From Prevotellamassilia sp. (GTDB lineage: Bacteria; Bacteroidota; Bacteroidia; Bacteroidales; Bacteroidaceae), in the NCBI GenBank assembly GCA_018383375.1, contig JAHAWW010000286.1, forward strand, positions 1-21,033: 21,033 nt of DNA, given 5' to 3'. The notes under the pieces were generated by a model. That model did not search any database and was not told the DNA's origin. It worked only from the letters and a program-made list of their open reading frames with translations. Positions 7,466-15,649 of the stretch are shown here, one piece after another (position 1 is the stretch's first letter; each line of letters opens with the position of its first letter). The translations under genes were made by a program, and so were the position numbers.

Positions 7466-8302
7466 TTATGGGGTTATGTCTAAGAGCAAATAAGTGCGGT
7501 CGTCGAACGAGACGTTGCCTGCCGTTAGTCCCTTGGTGGCCGGATGGCGCTCGATGCAAAGCGGATCGGTCTGGAGGCAGTCTTTGAGATAGGTCTCGGT
7601 CTCGGTGAGTGAGTCGAAGAGCAGTGGATAGCCGTCGGAGGCCAATATGAGTTTGTCTGCTCGGCCTACGGGAATGACCGGTATGGTGGTTTCGTCGACC
7701 GTTTGTCCGTCGAGCACGGTGTAGCGGAAGGGGTTGCCGGCGTCGGTGATGTTTTGAAAATTAGTCTGTGTGCGCAGAGCGTCGTAGATGAAAGTTCGTC
7801 CGCGGTCGTTTTGTCTGAGACTTTCGACTGAGCATCCGGCGGCCAACCAATAGTGAAGCACATCGGCACGAATTTGAGCCAGTGTGTCGTCGATGGCCTT
7901 ATTGTTGGTATGAGTGATGCCGCCGAAACGACATTGGCAGTCGCCAATCATCCACACTTCGCGGCGACAGGCGCTGTAGACCACGGCCGAGCAGGTGGGT
8001 CGCAAAGCGGCCTCACTTTCGGCACCCTCGGGCCACAAAGTTCTGAGTGCGGCTGAGGCCTGGTCCACCAGGTCGTGGAGTGTGGCCGATGGCGACAACG
8101 TCTTGATTATCCCACACACTGTCTCCATGGCCAGCCTTCCGCCGGTCTTTGAAGGCTTTGAAGGGAGCGAGGTGCCCGCAACGGCGGCTTTTGAGGTGGA
8201 GCCGTCAACCACGGCGGCGAAATGGGGTGTCGAGACGTAGCCGTCTTCGCAGCGGTCGGCCGCAGCGGTTTTGCCTTGTATAAACGAAGAGATGAGGCGC
8301 AT
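7466..8302 (-). CDS. PP2C-like (PPM family) protein phosphatase
   Basis: A 278-aa single-domain protein with the acidic metal-binding positions of PPM/PP2C phosphatases: E19-D20 in RCEDGY, D33-G34 in VVDGSTS, G120-D121 in MIGDCQCR, S222-D223-G224 in LILASDGYP, and D267-D268 in SFDDRTYLLL. The family removes phosphate from serine and threonine with two metal ions. The usual GMGG after the first DG is replaced by STS. A segment of about 90 residues (about 128-215) between the GD and SDG motifs has no motif I recognise. No kinase gene is nearby. The start at 8302 was chosen because the upstream in-frame extension (to 8569) lies inside ygiQ. It begins 14 bp after the ygiQ stop. Confidence 0.75.
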   Translation of the reverse strand: MRLISSFIQGKTAAADRCEDGYVSTPHFAAVVDGSTSKAAVAGTSLPSKPSKTGGRLAMETVCGIIKTLSPSATLHDLVDQASAALRTLWPEGAESEAALRPTCSAVVYSACRREVWMIGDCQCRFGGITHTNNKAIDDTLAQIRADVLHYWLAAGCSVESLRQNDRGRTFIYDALRTQTNFQNITDAGNPFRYTVLDGQTVDETTIPVIPVGRADKLILASDGYPLLFDSLTETETYLKDCLQTDPLCIERHPATKGLTAGNVSFDDRTYLLLDITP

Positions 8303-8316
8303 AGATGGGGTGTGGC

Positions 8317-10278
8317 TTAGCCTTTCCGGCCACGACGAGGCGGGCGGTGGGTGTCTTTGGGGCGCCGTCCGGTCGGCTCTGGTCGGCGGTTGGTGCCAAA
8401 CAGGCGGTCGATGAGGTCGGGACGGCCTATCTGCCTGAGGCGTTGGATAATCTTTTGTCGCTCTTCGGGTTTGTACCAAAAGAAATACATGCGTTGTCGC
8501 TGTTTTTCTTCGGGAGTTTTGGCCGAGAACACCGGGCGCAGTGTGTAGGGATGATAACCGCTGTACCACGTCTCGGTGGCCACGGTCATGGGGGTGGGGG
8601 TGAAGTCTTGCACCTGTTCGAGCTGGAAGTCCAGAGCCTTGGTCTCAACGGCCAGCATAGCCATGTCTTCTTCGGTGCAACCGGGATGAGAAGAGATGAA
8701 ATAGGGAATGATTTGCTGTTTGAGTCCGGCGCGGCGGCAGGTGCGGTCGAAGATGTCTTTGAACGTATGGAACAGTCGGAACGAGGGTTTGCGCATGATG
8801 TCGAGCACACGGTCGGAGGTGTGCTCAGGCGCCACCTTCAAGCGTCCCGATACGTGGTGTTCGATGAGTTCGCGGGTATAGTCGGCAGCCGCTTTGCGCA
8901 GGGCAGGGTCGGCATATTCGTGGAGCAGGAGGTCGTATCTCACGCCGCTGCCGATAAAGGTTTTTTTGATGCCCGGCAGGGCGTCGACGGCCCGATAGAG
9001 CGCCAAGAGCGGTCGGTGGTCGGCGTTGAGGTTTTTACACACCGACGGCGCTATGCATGAGGGGCGGCGGCATTGCTCACACAGACTGCGGTCTTTGCCG
9101 GCCATGCCATACATATTGGCCGAAGGCCCACCGAGGTCGGAGAGGTAGCCTTTGAAGTCGGGCATACGCGTCACGGCTCTTACCTCTTTGAGAATGCTCT
9201 CAGAAGAGCGGCTCATGATGAATTTGCCTTGATGGGCCGAGATGGTGCAGAAGGCACAGCCGCCGAAACAGCCACGATGGATGTTGACGGAGTGTTTTAT
9301 CATCTCGTAGGCCGGTATGCGTTTGCCCTTGTATTTGGGGTGGGGCAACCGGGTGTAGGGAAAGTCGAACGAGCGGTCGATTTGAGCGGTCGTCATTGGC
9401 GGGAAGGGCGGATTGACCACGGCGATGCGGTCGCCCACGGCTTGGAGCAGTCGCTGTGGGTGCAAGCGATTGCTTTCGGTCTCTATGTGTTTGAAGTTTT
9501 CGGCATATTTACGTCGGTCGGCCAGGCACTCTTCGTGAGAGTGAAGGATGATGTCGGCTTGGGTGATGCCGCCGTGAACGTTGTCTGGGCTTTCGAGCGT
9601 CACGGTCTGGCGTACCGGATGTCGGCGTAGCAGGGTGGCGAAGAGCTCAGCTGTGCAGGCAGTCTCCGAGCGTCGTGCCAGTTCGTCGGCCACCAGATGA
9701 CAGAGTTCGGCCACGGGCAGTTCGCCCATACCATATACGATGGCGTCGGCGCCGTTTTCGGCAAGAATGCACGGGCGTAGGCGATTTTGCAGATAGTCGT
9801 AGTGTGTGAGTCGCCGCAGTGAGGCTTCGATGCCTCCCGCCACCACCGGCACGTCGGGATAGAGCTTCTTGAGAATTTGGGCATAGACGATGGTGGGATA
9901 TTCCGGGCGCATGTCGTGTCGGCCGTCGGGCGAATAGGCATCTTCAGAGCGCAAGCGTCGGGCCGCTGTGTATTTGTTGACCATCGAGTCCATACATCCG
10001 GGCGCGATGGCGAAAAAGAGACGTGGCCGTCCCATTTTTGTGAAATCGCGAAAGTCGCCGTGCCAGTCGGGTTGTGGCACGATGCACACGCGGAACCCCT
10101 CGGCTTCGATGAGGCGTCCGATGACGGCAGCACCAAAAGAGGGATGGTCAACGTAGGCATCGGCCGAAAACAACACCACGTCGGCTTCGTCCCATCCGCG
10201 CAGTTGCATCTCTTTGCGTGTGGTGGGCAGCCAGTCGGTGAGGCGTGGTGTGGGCGTAGACGTGGGATTTTGGGTCAT
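8317..10278 (-). CDS. YgiQ-family radical SAM protein
   Basis: A 653-aa radical SAM protein of the YgiQ/UPF0313 family. The [4Fe-4S]-binding cysteines are in HRGCFGGCAFC, at C337, C341 and C344 (CxxxCxxC). The N-terminal region (LPTTRKEMQLRGWDEADVV) and the VAGGIEASLRR segment are typical of the family. The C-terminal part has YFFWYKPEER and ends in a basic tail rich in P, R and K. The biological reaction is not established. The ATG at 10278 is preferred: an in-frame TTG at 10311 lies within the promoter's -7 box (10309-10316), so it would not be in the transcript. It is the first gene of the seven-gene minus-strand operon. Confidence 0.92.
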   Translation of the reverse strand: MTQNPTSTPTPRLTDWLPTTRKEMQLRGWDEADVVLFSADAYVDHPSFGAAVIGRLIEAEGFRVCIVPQPDWHGDFRDFTKMGRPRLFFAIAPGCMDSMVNKYTAARRLRSEDAYSPDGRHDMRPEYPTIVYAQILKKLYPDVPVVAGGIEASLRRLTHYDYLQNRLRPCILAENGADAIVYGMGELPVAELCHLVADELARRSETACTAELFATLLRRHPVRQTVTLESPDNVHGGITQADIILHSHEECLADRRKYAENFKHIETESNRLHPQRLLQAVGDRIAVVNPPFPPMTTAQIDRSFDFPYTRLPHPKYKGKRIPAYEMIKHSVNIHRGCFGGCAFCTISAHQGKFIMSRSSESILKEVRAVTRMPDFKGYLSDLGGPSANMYGMAGKDRSLCEQCRRPSCIAPSVCKNLNADHRPLLALYRAVDALPGIKKTFIGSGVRYDLLLHEYADPALRKAAADYTRELIEHHVSGRLKVAPEHTSDRVLDIMRKPSFRLFHTFKDIFDRTCRRAGLKQQIIPYFISSHPGCTEEDMAMLAVETKALDFQLEQVQDFTPTPMTVATETWYSGYHPYTLRPVFSAKTPEEKQRQRMYFFWYKPEERQKIIQRLRQIGRPDLIDRLFGTNRRPEPTGRRPKDTHRPPRRGRKG

Positions 10279-10308
10279 GGGCTGGTGGGTTGCACTTGTT
10301 GTGATAAG

Positions 10309-10316
10309 CAAAATTA
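10309..10316 (-). promoter_or_regulatory. Promoter -7 box (TAATTTTG) of the ygiQ-to-rubredoxin operon
   Basis: On the minus strand TAATTTTG matches TAnnTTTG exactly. A TTTC at 10338-10341 lies 21 bp upstream and is one base off the -33 TTTG. Transcription would start near 10303, giving a short leader to the ATG at 10278. None of the six downstream gaps (12-39 bp) shows another such box, so this may serve all seven genes. Confidence 0.6.
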
Positions 10317-10688
10317 GTGATTTTGGCGTAGGTGGTGAAACGATTGGGCGGCGAATTGGTCTGTTTGAAAAGGCGGGTGGTGTGTGACAAAAATGGTGAT
10401 TTTTTTGCCGAGATAGTTTCTTGGAAGTCTCTCAAGCCTCGCCGTTGAGGCCAAAATGGCTTTTGTGACGGTTTGAAGCCTTCTTTTCTTGCTTGGCATA
10501 AGGCCACAAAAAACGGGGATAAAGACAGTTTTTCGTGTCCTTATCCCCGTAGATGGTGGTTGTGGCTTAAAATCCGGCTTGTGGCAGCCTTCTTCTTTTA
10601 TCCTACCTCAAAGTTAAGCCCGAAACGCTTTTGACAAAAAGACAAAAAGAGGCTGACCAAACAAGAGGCTTAGCCGGTGATGCGACAA
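10312..10688. other. 377-bp gap between ygiQ and the BACON lipoprotein gene
   Basis: The gap holds the operon promoter at its left end and the terminator of the BACON lipoprotein gene at 10507-10550. The rest (10345-10505 and 10551-10688) shows no gene I can support. A 61-codon minus-strand opening at 10314-10499 has a basic N-terminus but no family resemblance, and it ends in the ygiQ promoter. Confidence 0.5.
10507..10550 (-). terminator. Terminator of the lptD-BACON lipoprotein transcript
   Basis: ACGGGGATAAAGACA (10513-10527) pairs with TGTCCTTATCCCCGT (10536-10550), with one A-C mismatch and a short loop. Read on the minus strand the stem is followed at once by a six-T run (10512-10507), the classic intrinsic terminator form. 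It lies about 140 bp past the lipoprotein stop codon. Confidence 0.8.
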
Positions 10689-11378
10689 TTAGTCGGCCTG
10701 TTGCGTGAGGGCAATCTTTGAGCTCACGCCGTTTGAGGTGAGCGTGAGGGTGGCCAGACGCTCTGCGCCGGTGTGGTTGGCGTCGACGTGAAGTGCCACG
10801 CGGTGTTTGCCTGCATCAAAGTTGGCGGTCTCAACCTGTGCCCAGTCGGCGTTGCTGGTGAGGGTGGCGCCGTTGGCATAGACGGTGAAGGTCACGGCAG
10901 TGTCGGCCGCGGTGGGAGCAATGTTGAGGGGGAAGGTGATGGCGGCCGTCTCGAGATTGTCGGGCTGTGAGTAGTTGGTGTTGACGGGAGCCGGCGAAAT
11001 GATGTTGAGCCAGTAGTATTGCGTCACGGGCATGGATATTTGGCCATAACCTTTGACGGCGATGTAGGCTTTGCGGGCCTTGCCTGTGTTGTTGGCCGCA
11101 TATTGGAAGTGAAGCAGGGTGGAGTAGGTCTTGCCTGCAGGAATTTGTTCGCTGGTTTTGTCGCATGTGAGCCAGTCTGCACCTGACGTGAGTTGCCATG
11201 AGTCGCTGCTGACGACGCGGATGGTGTCGACGGTCTGGTCGGCATAGGCAATCATGCCGCCGGCCTTGATGGGATAAAACTGGAGTGTGTGGCGCTCGTA
11301 GGTGTCGTCGTTGTCACAAGCCGTGAAGACCATTGTCGAGAAAAGTGCAACAGTGGCGAGAAAGAGAGTTTTTTTCAT
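10689..11378 (-). CDS. Lipoprotein with two BACON domains, probably surface-exposed
   Basis: A 229-aa lipoprotein. The signal peptide MKKTLFLATVALFSTMVFTA ends at lipobox C21, so the mature protein starts C-D-N-D-D. Acidic residues straight after the cysteine resemble the Bacteroidota lipoprotein export signal, which suggests display on the cell surface. Two beta-sandwich repeats of BACON character follow, about 50-122 and 150-227. Each has the SxADW core (W70 and W179), a basic or acidic turn and a final T-Q strand end. BACON domains usually accompany glycan- or mucin-degrading proteins, but no enzyme domain is attached here, so the ligand is unknown. The ATG at 11378 was chosen because it opens the signal peptide. 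It lies 80 bp after lptD. A weak -7-like TACTTTTA at 11409-11416 might give separate expression. Confidence 0.82.
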   Translation of the reverse strand: MKKTLFLATVALFSTMVFTACDNDDTYERHTLQFYPIKAGGMIAYADQTVDTIRVVSSDSWQLTSGADWLTCDKTSEQIPAGKTYSTLLHFQYAANNTGKARKAYIAVKGYGQISMPVTQYYWLNIISPAPVNTNYSQPDNLETAAITFPLNIAPTAADTAVTFTVYANGATLTSNADWAQVETANFDAGKHRVALHVDANHTGAERLATLTLTSNGVSSKIALTQQAD

Positions 11379-11458
11379 TTCTTGTCGTTTAGTATATAAG
11401 TTGGTTAATAAAAGTAGGTGCTGTGTAGTGGTAGCTTTTTCAAGAAAAATGTCCACCT

Positions 11459-14260
11459 TTAGTACCACTCAATATTGGAACTGTAAGAACTGCGTTTGTC
11501 CCATTTGAGTGCATCGGCCAGCTCGGAGGCACGGGCGCGGAAGGTGAAGTTAAACGAAGAGTATGGCCTCAGCACCACCGAGCACGACATTTCGAAGCAG
11601 TGAAGGTCGCGCGAGACGGAGGCCGTTGTCATGGAGAGCTCGTGATAATTGAAGTCGTAGCCCGAAGAGAAGGTGATGTTCCAGCCATCGGCAATGCGCA
11701 CGTAGCCCGAGAAGTTCATCGTCTGTGTGAATGAATAGGGATAGCGCATGCGGCGCACGTTGATTTGTTTGCTGCGGTCTTCGGCCATGGTGATGCCATA
11801 CGAGACGGTGAACGACCAAGGGATGGAGAAACGCAGGTAGCCGTCTTCGTCGACTTGGGCCTTCTCTGTCTTTTTCGAACCCTTTTGCGAGGCCTTCAAG
11901 TCGGGGTCGACGTTGGCGTCTTCGCCCGAGTCGTCGGTCTCGGTGTTGTCGTCGGTATTGGTCGTCGAACTCCGTTCGCGCTTGGAAAACAGCTTTTTGA
12001 GTGTCTCGTTGCTGAACGTGTAGGAGAGGTTTTGCGACATACCCTGGAAACGGCCGAAACGTCCGTAGCTCCACTCGGTGCGGTCGGAGGTGACGACACG
12101 TCCGTTTTTGTCGAAAGCATAAGCATAGGTGGCAAACACGGCCGCCATGGAGAAGGTGTATTTCTTTGACAACTTCAGTCGCAGACGGGTGCTCAGGTCG
12201 CTCCACGGCCGCGTCTGTGCAGCCATGTTATAAGATAGCGTTCCAGAAAGCTCGTCGATGAGGCTGATTTTCTTTTCGCCCGTGCTGTCGCGGTCGCTCT
12301 TGATTTTCATCTCTACGTTGTTGGACACACTCATAGAGATCATGCCCTGTTTTTTGCTCGACGGATAGCCATAGAGGCTGCCGGCATAGGGCGAGTAACT
12401 CACGGTGGTGACTTCGCCGTTGGCGTCGGTGCGCACGTAGCTCTTGGTGTAGCCGTAGCGCGGCGCGGTGAAGTCGGGCGCATAACTAAACGAGATGCTC
12501 GGCTTGAAAACGTGGCGGATGGCTATGATTTTGTCGCCGAAGAGTTTGCGCCAAGGCTTGTAGAAACCATATAGAGTGGTGTTGGCCGAGATGCCGATGT
12601 TCCAGTCGTAGAGGTTGTAGAGCCCGTATGTGGTGTCGCACACCTCTTGTTGCTTGTCGGTGTCCCACGAACGCATGACGCGGTGGGTGTACATGAAGTC
12701 GCGGATGGTGAACTGCGGCGAGATATTGATGTACTTAAAGATTTGGAAGGTGGCGTCTATGGGGATGCGGTGTTGCATACCGTTGCGCCAATCTTTGATA
12801 AGGTTTGACTTGAACAGCTGGTCTTCTTTGGTGGTGATGCTATTGGACAACTGACCGGTGTAGGACATCGAGATTTTTTCATACCACCGCTCTTTGCCCA
12901 CCATGCGTTTGCGGCGGAAGGGATAGAAACGGGCCAACGACAGACTGAGATCCGGGAGCGTCACTGCGATAGATGAGTCGCGCATGTTTTGGGTGAGGTT
13001 GGCCGAGCTTGAGATGGTGAGGCCGATGTCGCTAAAGGTGTGGGAAAAACTCACGGCACTGGCACGCGTGCTCTGAGTGTAAGAGAGCGGATTGTACATA
13101 CTCTCCAAATTAGACCGCTCATAGTTCTCGGAAGCAAAATTCACACGAGCCGAAAAAGAGGTGTTGGGGCTCGCTTTTGAGTCTTTGGAGTGTGTCCATT
13201 GCACCTTGAGACTCTTGCTCACGGCATAGTCTGGCATATTTTTCTCTCCCTCGACCGTGCGAAGGAAAGAGACGTAGAAATTGCCGTTGTAACGATAGCG
13301 TTTGCGGTAGTTCATTTCTCCGCTCAAGCCCCAAGAACCTTTGGTGTAGATTTCGCCAAGAGCTTTGAAGTCCATGTAGTCGTTGAGGGCAAAGTAGTAG
13401 CCGCCCTCTCGGAGGTAGAAGCCGCGGCTGGTCTCATCGCCGTATGACGGCATGATGAAACCGCTCGAATATTTCTTATTGATGGGGAAAAAAGCATAGG
13501 GGATGGCCAGCGGGAGAGGCACGTCGCACACCACGAGATGGGCCGGACCGGAGACAGTCTCCTTGCCCGGACGGAGTTTGGCGCGGGAAAGGGCAACGTA
13601 GAAATGAGGGTGCTCGGCGTCGCAGGTGGTGTATTTGGCGTGCTCGAGATAAACGGTGCCGTCGGGCGTACGCTTGGAACGCTCACTCTGCATGAAGCCG
13701 TCGCCCTGTTGGGTGTAGACGTTGGAGATGTAGCCTTTTTTTGTTTTGAAATTAAAAGACATCTTCTCACTCTCATAATTGTCGCTCCCTTGTGTATAGA
13801 CAGGCGTCTCGATGAGGTGGCCCAGTGTGTCGACGGCGCCTTGGGCGTGCACCAGTGTGCTGTCCATATTCATCGAGATTTGAGCCGCTTCGAGCTGCAT
13901 GTCGAGATAGTTCACCTTGGCCTTCCCATAGAGCAAAGCCAGTCCGGTCTCGGCGTCGTAAACCAGTGAGTCGGCACTCTCATAATCCACCGGTGCGTCA
14001 ATGCCCGGCTTTTTCTTGCCAACGGTGTCGGTGGTGACAGAGTCGCGGCTAAGCGTGTCGGCATGGACCAAGCGGCGACGAAGCGCAGAGTCGTTTTGAG
14101 CCATCTCGGTCGGCACGAGCGTGGTGTCGGACACACTGTCTGTCGCCACGGAGTCGGACTGCAGTGTGCCCACGACAGCACCTCGGCGTCCCTGTGTGGC
14201 AGAGGCACCGATGCAGACCATAATGAGCAAGAAAGAGAGATATATGAATGGTTTTCTCAA
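11459..14260 (-). CDS. lptD: LPS-assembly protein, LptD/OstA family (Bacteroidota type)
   Basis: A 933-aa outer-membrane protein. A signal peptide (about residues 1-22, RKPFIYLSFLLIMVCIGASA) is followed by a Ser/Thr/Asp-rich linker. Next comes an OstA/LptA-like beta-jellyroll region (about 95-230, with ALLYGKAKVNYLDMQLEA), then a long beta-barrel that ends in aromatic N-I-E-W-Y, as barrel proteins do. The family inserts lipopolysaccharide into the outer leaflet with LptE. A hydrophilic Asp/Thr/Lys-rich insert at about 763-807 is probably a loop. The frame appears to begin at TTG (14260): an in-frame TAG lies 15 bp upstream and no ATG intervenes. The first internal ATG (residue 14) would cut the signal peptide. 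Symbol by homology of the family; length exceeds the E. coli protein. Confidence 0.88.
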   Translation of the reverse strand: MRKPFIYLSFLLIMVCIGASATQGRRGAVVGTLQSDSVATDSVSDTTLVPTEMAQNDSALRRRLVHADTLSRDSVTTDTVGKKKPGIDAPVDYESADSLVYDAETGLALLYGKAKVNYLDMQLEAAQISMNMDSTLVHAQGAVDTLGHLIETPVYTQGSDNYESEKMSFNFKTKKGYISNVYTQQGDGFMQSERSKRTPDGTVYLEHAKYTTCDAEHPHFYVALSRAKLRPGKETVSGPAHLVVCDVPLPLAIPYAFFPINKKYSSGFIMPSYGDETSRGFYLREGGYYFALNDYMDFKALGEIYTKGSWGLSGEMNYRKRYRYNGNFYVSFLRTVEGEKNMPDYAVSKSLKVQWTHSKDSKASPNTSFSARVNFASENYERSNLESMYNPLSYTQSTRASAVSFSHTFSDIGLTISSSANLTQNMRDSSIAVTLPDLSLSLARFYPFRRKRMVGKERWYEKISMSYTGQLSNSITTKEDQLFKSNLIKDWRNGMQHRIPIDATFQIFKYINISPQFTIRDFMYTHRVMRSWDTDKQQEVCDTTYGLYNLYDWNIGISANTTLYGFYKPWRKLFGDKIIAIRHVFKPSISFSYAPDFTAPRYGYTKSYVRTDANGEVTTVSYSPYAGSLYGYPSSKKQGMISMSVSNNVEMKIKSDRDSTGEKKISLIDELSGTLSYNMAAQTRPWSDLSTRLRLKLSKKYTFSMAAVFATYAYAFDKNGRVVTSDRTEWSYGRFGRFQGMSQNLSYTFSNETLKKLFSKRERSSTTNTDDNTETDDSGEDANVDPDLKASQKGSKKTEKAQVDEDGYLRFSIPWSFTVSYGITMAEDRSKQINVRRMRYPYSFTQTMNFSGYVRIADGWNITFSSGYDFNYHELSMTTASVSRDLHCFEMSCSVVLRPYSSFNFTFRARASELADALKWDKRSSYSSNIEWY

Positions 14261-14290
14261 AACGTTGTAGCGCTATGATAAATACGGCTG

Positions 14291-14298
14291 CAAAATTA
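14291..14298 (-). promoter_or_regulatory. Probable -7 box (TAATTTTG) of lptD
   Basis: On the minus strand TAATTTTG matches TAnnTTTG and lies 30 bp before the TTG start. It would give a leader of about 25 bases, which supports the TTG start. No clear TTTG sits at the best -33 distance, though the upstream stretch is T-rich. Confidence 0.5.
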
Positions 14299-14368
14299 CG
14301 CAAAAAAACACAAAGCACACTGAAAGCATCGGCCTTTAGTGACGCCGCCGGGAGACTGTCGGGAGATT

Positions 14369-14908
14369 TTATCCGAAAATCTGATGCCAAGCCTTGAAAA
14401 TCTCAAGACCCTCAGGCCCGAACTTGCTGAGGCTTTTCAGCGTTTGTTCCACGTCGCGACGCTGCTCAGGATGACTTTTGGAGAAAAATTTATCGGCATA
14501 GCAAATCACCTTCTCCTCCATCGTTTGTGGCGTATAGTCGCCCGGTGGCAATGGCAGGTTTTGGCGGCGTATGGCCTCGGCGGTCAGACCGGTGCCCGTG
14601 TGGCGCTCACAGACGCGGGCCACAGCCTCGTCGCCCTCTGTGCGCATAATTTCGGCGCCGAGACGGCCGTGGAGCAAGTAGGGCGCATCGCCGTGGCAAT
14701 GGATGCCGGGCGCATTGGTCTGGAATATGCCCAAGTCGTGGAGCATGGCAGCACGTTCGATAAAAGCCTCGTCAAGATGCAGCTCGGGGTGACGATGAGC
14801 CACCTCAAGAGCCATGTCGGCTACCTGGCGACTATGCAAGATGAGCAGTCGACGCAACGCATCGTCGGCAGGATAATATTTATAAATAATGTCTAAGGCA
14901 GAAAGCAT
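14369..14908 (-). CDS. HD-domain hydrolase, small phosphohydrolase-like
   Basis: A 179-aa protein with an HD metal-binding fold. The likely ligands are H25 (LLILHSRQVADMA), the H57-D58 pair in AAMLHDLGIF, a later histidine near 80 (YLLHGRLGAEIM) and possibly H103 (CERHTGTGLT). The arrangement resembles small HDIG-type phosphohydrolases and nucleotidases. Substrate cannot be read from the sequence. It is cytoplasmic. The ATG at 14908 gives MLSALDIIYKYYP; a longer in-frame start at 14962 overlaps its promoter. It diverges from udk and precedes lptD by 108 bp, with lptD having its own promoter. Confidence 0.85.
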   Translation of the reverse strand: MLSALDIIYKYYPADDALRRLLILHSRQVADMALEVAHRHPELHLDEAFIERAAMLHDLGIFQTNAPGIHCHGDAPYLLHGRLGAEIMRTEGDEAVARVCERHTGTGLTAEAIRRQNLPLPPGDYTPQTMEEKVICYADKFFSKSHPEQRRDVEQTLKSLSKFGPEGLEIFKAWHQIFG

Positions 14909-14928
14909 AATTAAAGCGATGTGATGCG

Positions 14929-14936
14929 CAAAAATA
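14929..14936 (-). promoter_or_regulatory. Probable -7 box (TATTTTTG) of the HD-domain gene
   Basis: The minus-strand match to TAnnTTTG lies 20 bp before the ATG at 14908. A TTG about 23 bp further upstream is a possible but poorly spaced -33 element. It forms a divergent pair with the udk promoter 43 bp away. Confidence 0.5.
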
Positions 14937-14978
14937 CAACATTTGAAGGCGATGGAAGGCAATACAATAAATATTAAC

Positions 14979-14986
14979 TACTTTTG
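14979..14986 (+). promoter_or_regulatory. Probable -7 box (TACTTTTG) of udk
   Basis: TACTTTTG matches TAnnTTTG and lies 42 bp before the udk ATG. No clear TTTG at -33 is seen. Confidence 0.5.
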
Positions 14987-15028
14987 CAACATACTCCATC
15001 CATTCAAACTCATAAATAAACAAGCCTT

Positions 15029-15649
15029 ATGCTTATCATCGGAATAGCCGGCGGAACGGGTTCGGGCAAAACCACCGTCGTGGATAAAATCAGAGAGAGC
15101 CTCCCGGCAGGCGCCGTGGCCGTGTTGCCGCTCGACTCCTATTATAATGACCAGTCTGATATGCCGCTCGAGGAGCGCAAGAAAACCAACTTTGACCATC
15201 CCGACGCTTTCGACTGGCGATTGCTCGACCATCAGTTGGCCGAACTACGGGCCGGCCGCGCCATAGACCAACCCACCTATTCCTATCTCACTTGCACGCG
15301 CTTGGAAGAAACAGTGAGGGTGGAGCCAAGAGAAGTCATTATCGTGGAAGGCATCATGACGCTTTATGACAAAGCGTTGAGAGAGCAGTTTAACTTGAAA
15401 ATATTTGTCGACGAACTGCCCGACGAGAGACTGCTGCGTGTCATAGAGCGTGACATTGCCGAGCGAGGACATCCGCTCGAAATGTTGATTACGAAATACC
15501 GCCAGGTGCTCAAACCGATGCACGACGAGTTTATCGAGCCCACAAAACTCTATGCAGATATCATCATTCCCAGAGGAGGCGACAACGTGAAAGCCATCGA
15601 GATGATGACACAATATATCCGCTCTGCCTTAAATGCCTCCCGGCAGTGA
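15029..15649 (+). CDS. udk: Uridine kinase
   Basis: A 206-aa cytoplasmic kinase of pyrimidine salvage: it phosphorylates uridine or cytidine using a nucleoside triphosphate. The Walker A motif GGTGSGKT is at residues 8-15, the catalytic D36 lies in LPLDSYYND, and the family segments NFDHPDAFDW, PTYSYLTCTR, VIIVEGIM and RDIAERGHPLE are all present. Length matches the family. Its 3' end overlaps the stop of the convergent 166-aa gene by 21 bp. I see no hairpin terminator between them. Confidence 0.96.
   Translation: MLIIGIAGGTGSGKTTVVDKIRESLPAGAVAVLPLDSYYNDQSDMPLEERKKTNFDHPDAFDWRLLDHQLAELRAGRAIDQPTYSYLTCTRLEETVRVEPREVIIVEGIMTLYDKALREQFNLKIFVDELPDERLLRVIERDIAERGHPLEMLITKYRQVLKPMHDEFIEPTKLYADIIIPRGGDNVKAIEMMTQYIRSALNASRQ

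Noticed and set aside
8305..9060. Plus-strand open frame (251 codons) opposite ygiQ
   Set aside because: It is antisense to the radical SAM gene and shows no motif.
10314..10499. Minus-strand frame of 61 codons between ygiQ and the BACON gene
   Set aside because: It has a basic N-terminus but no family resemblance. It begins just after a terminator with no promoter and ends inside the ygiQ promoter.
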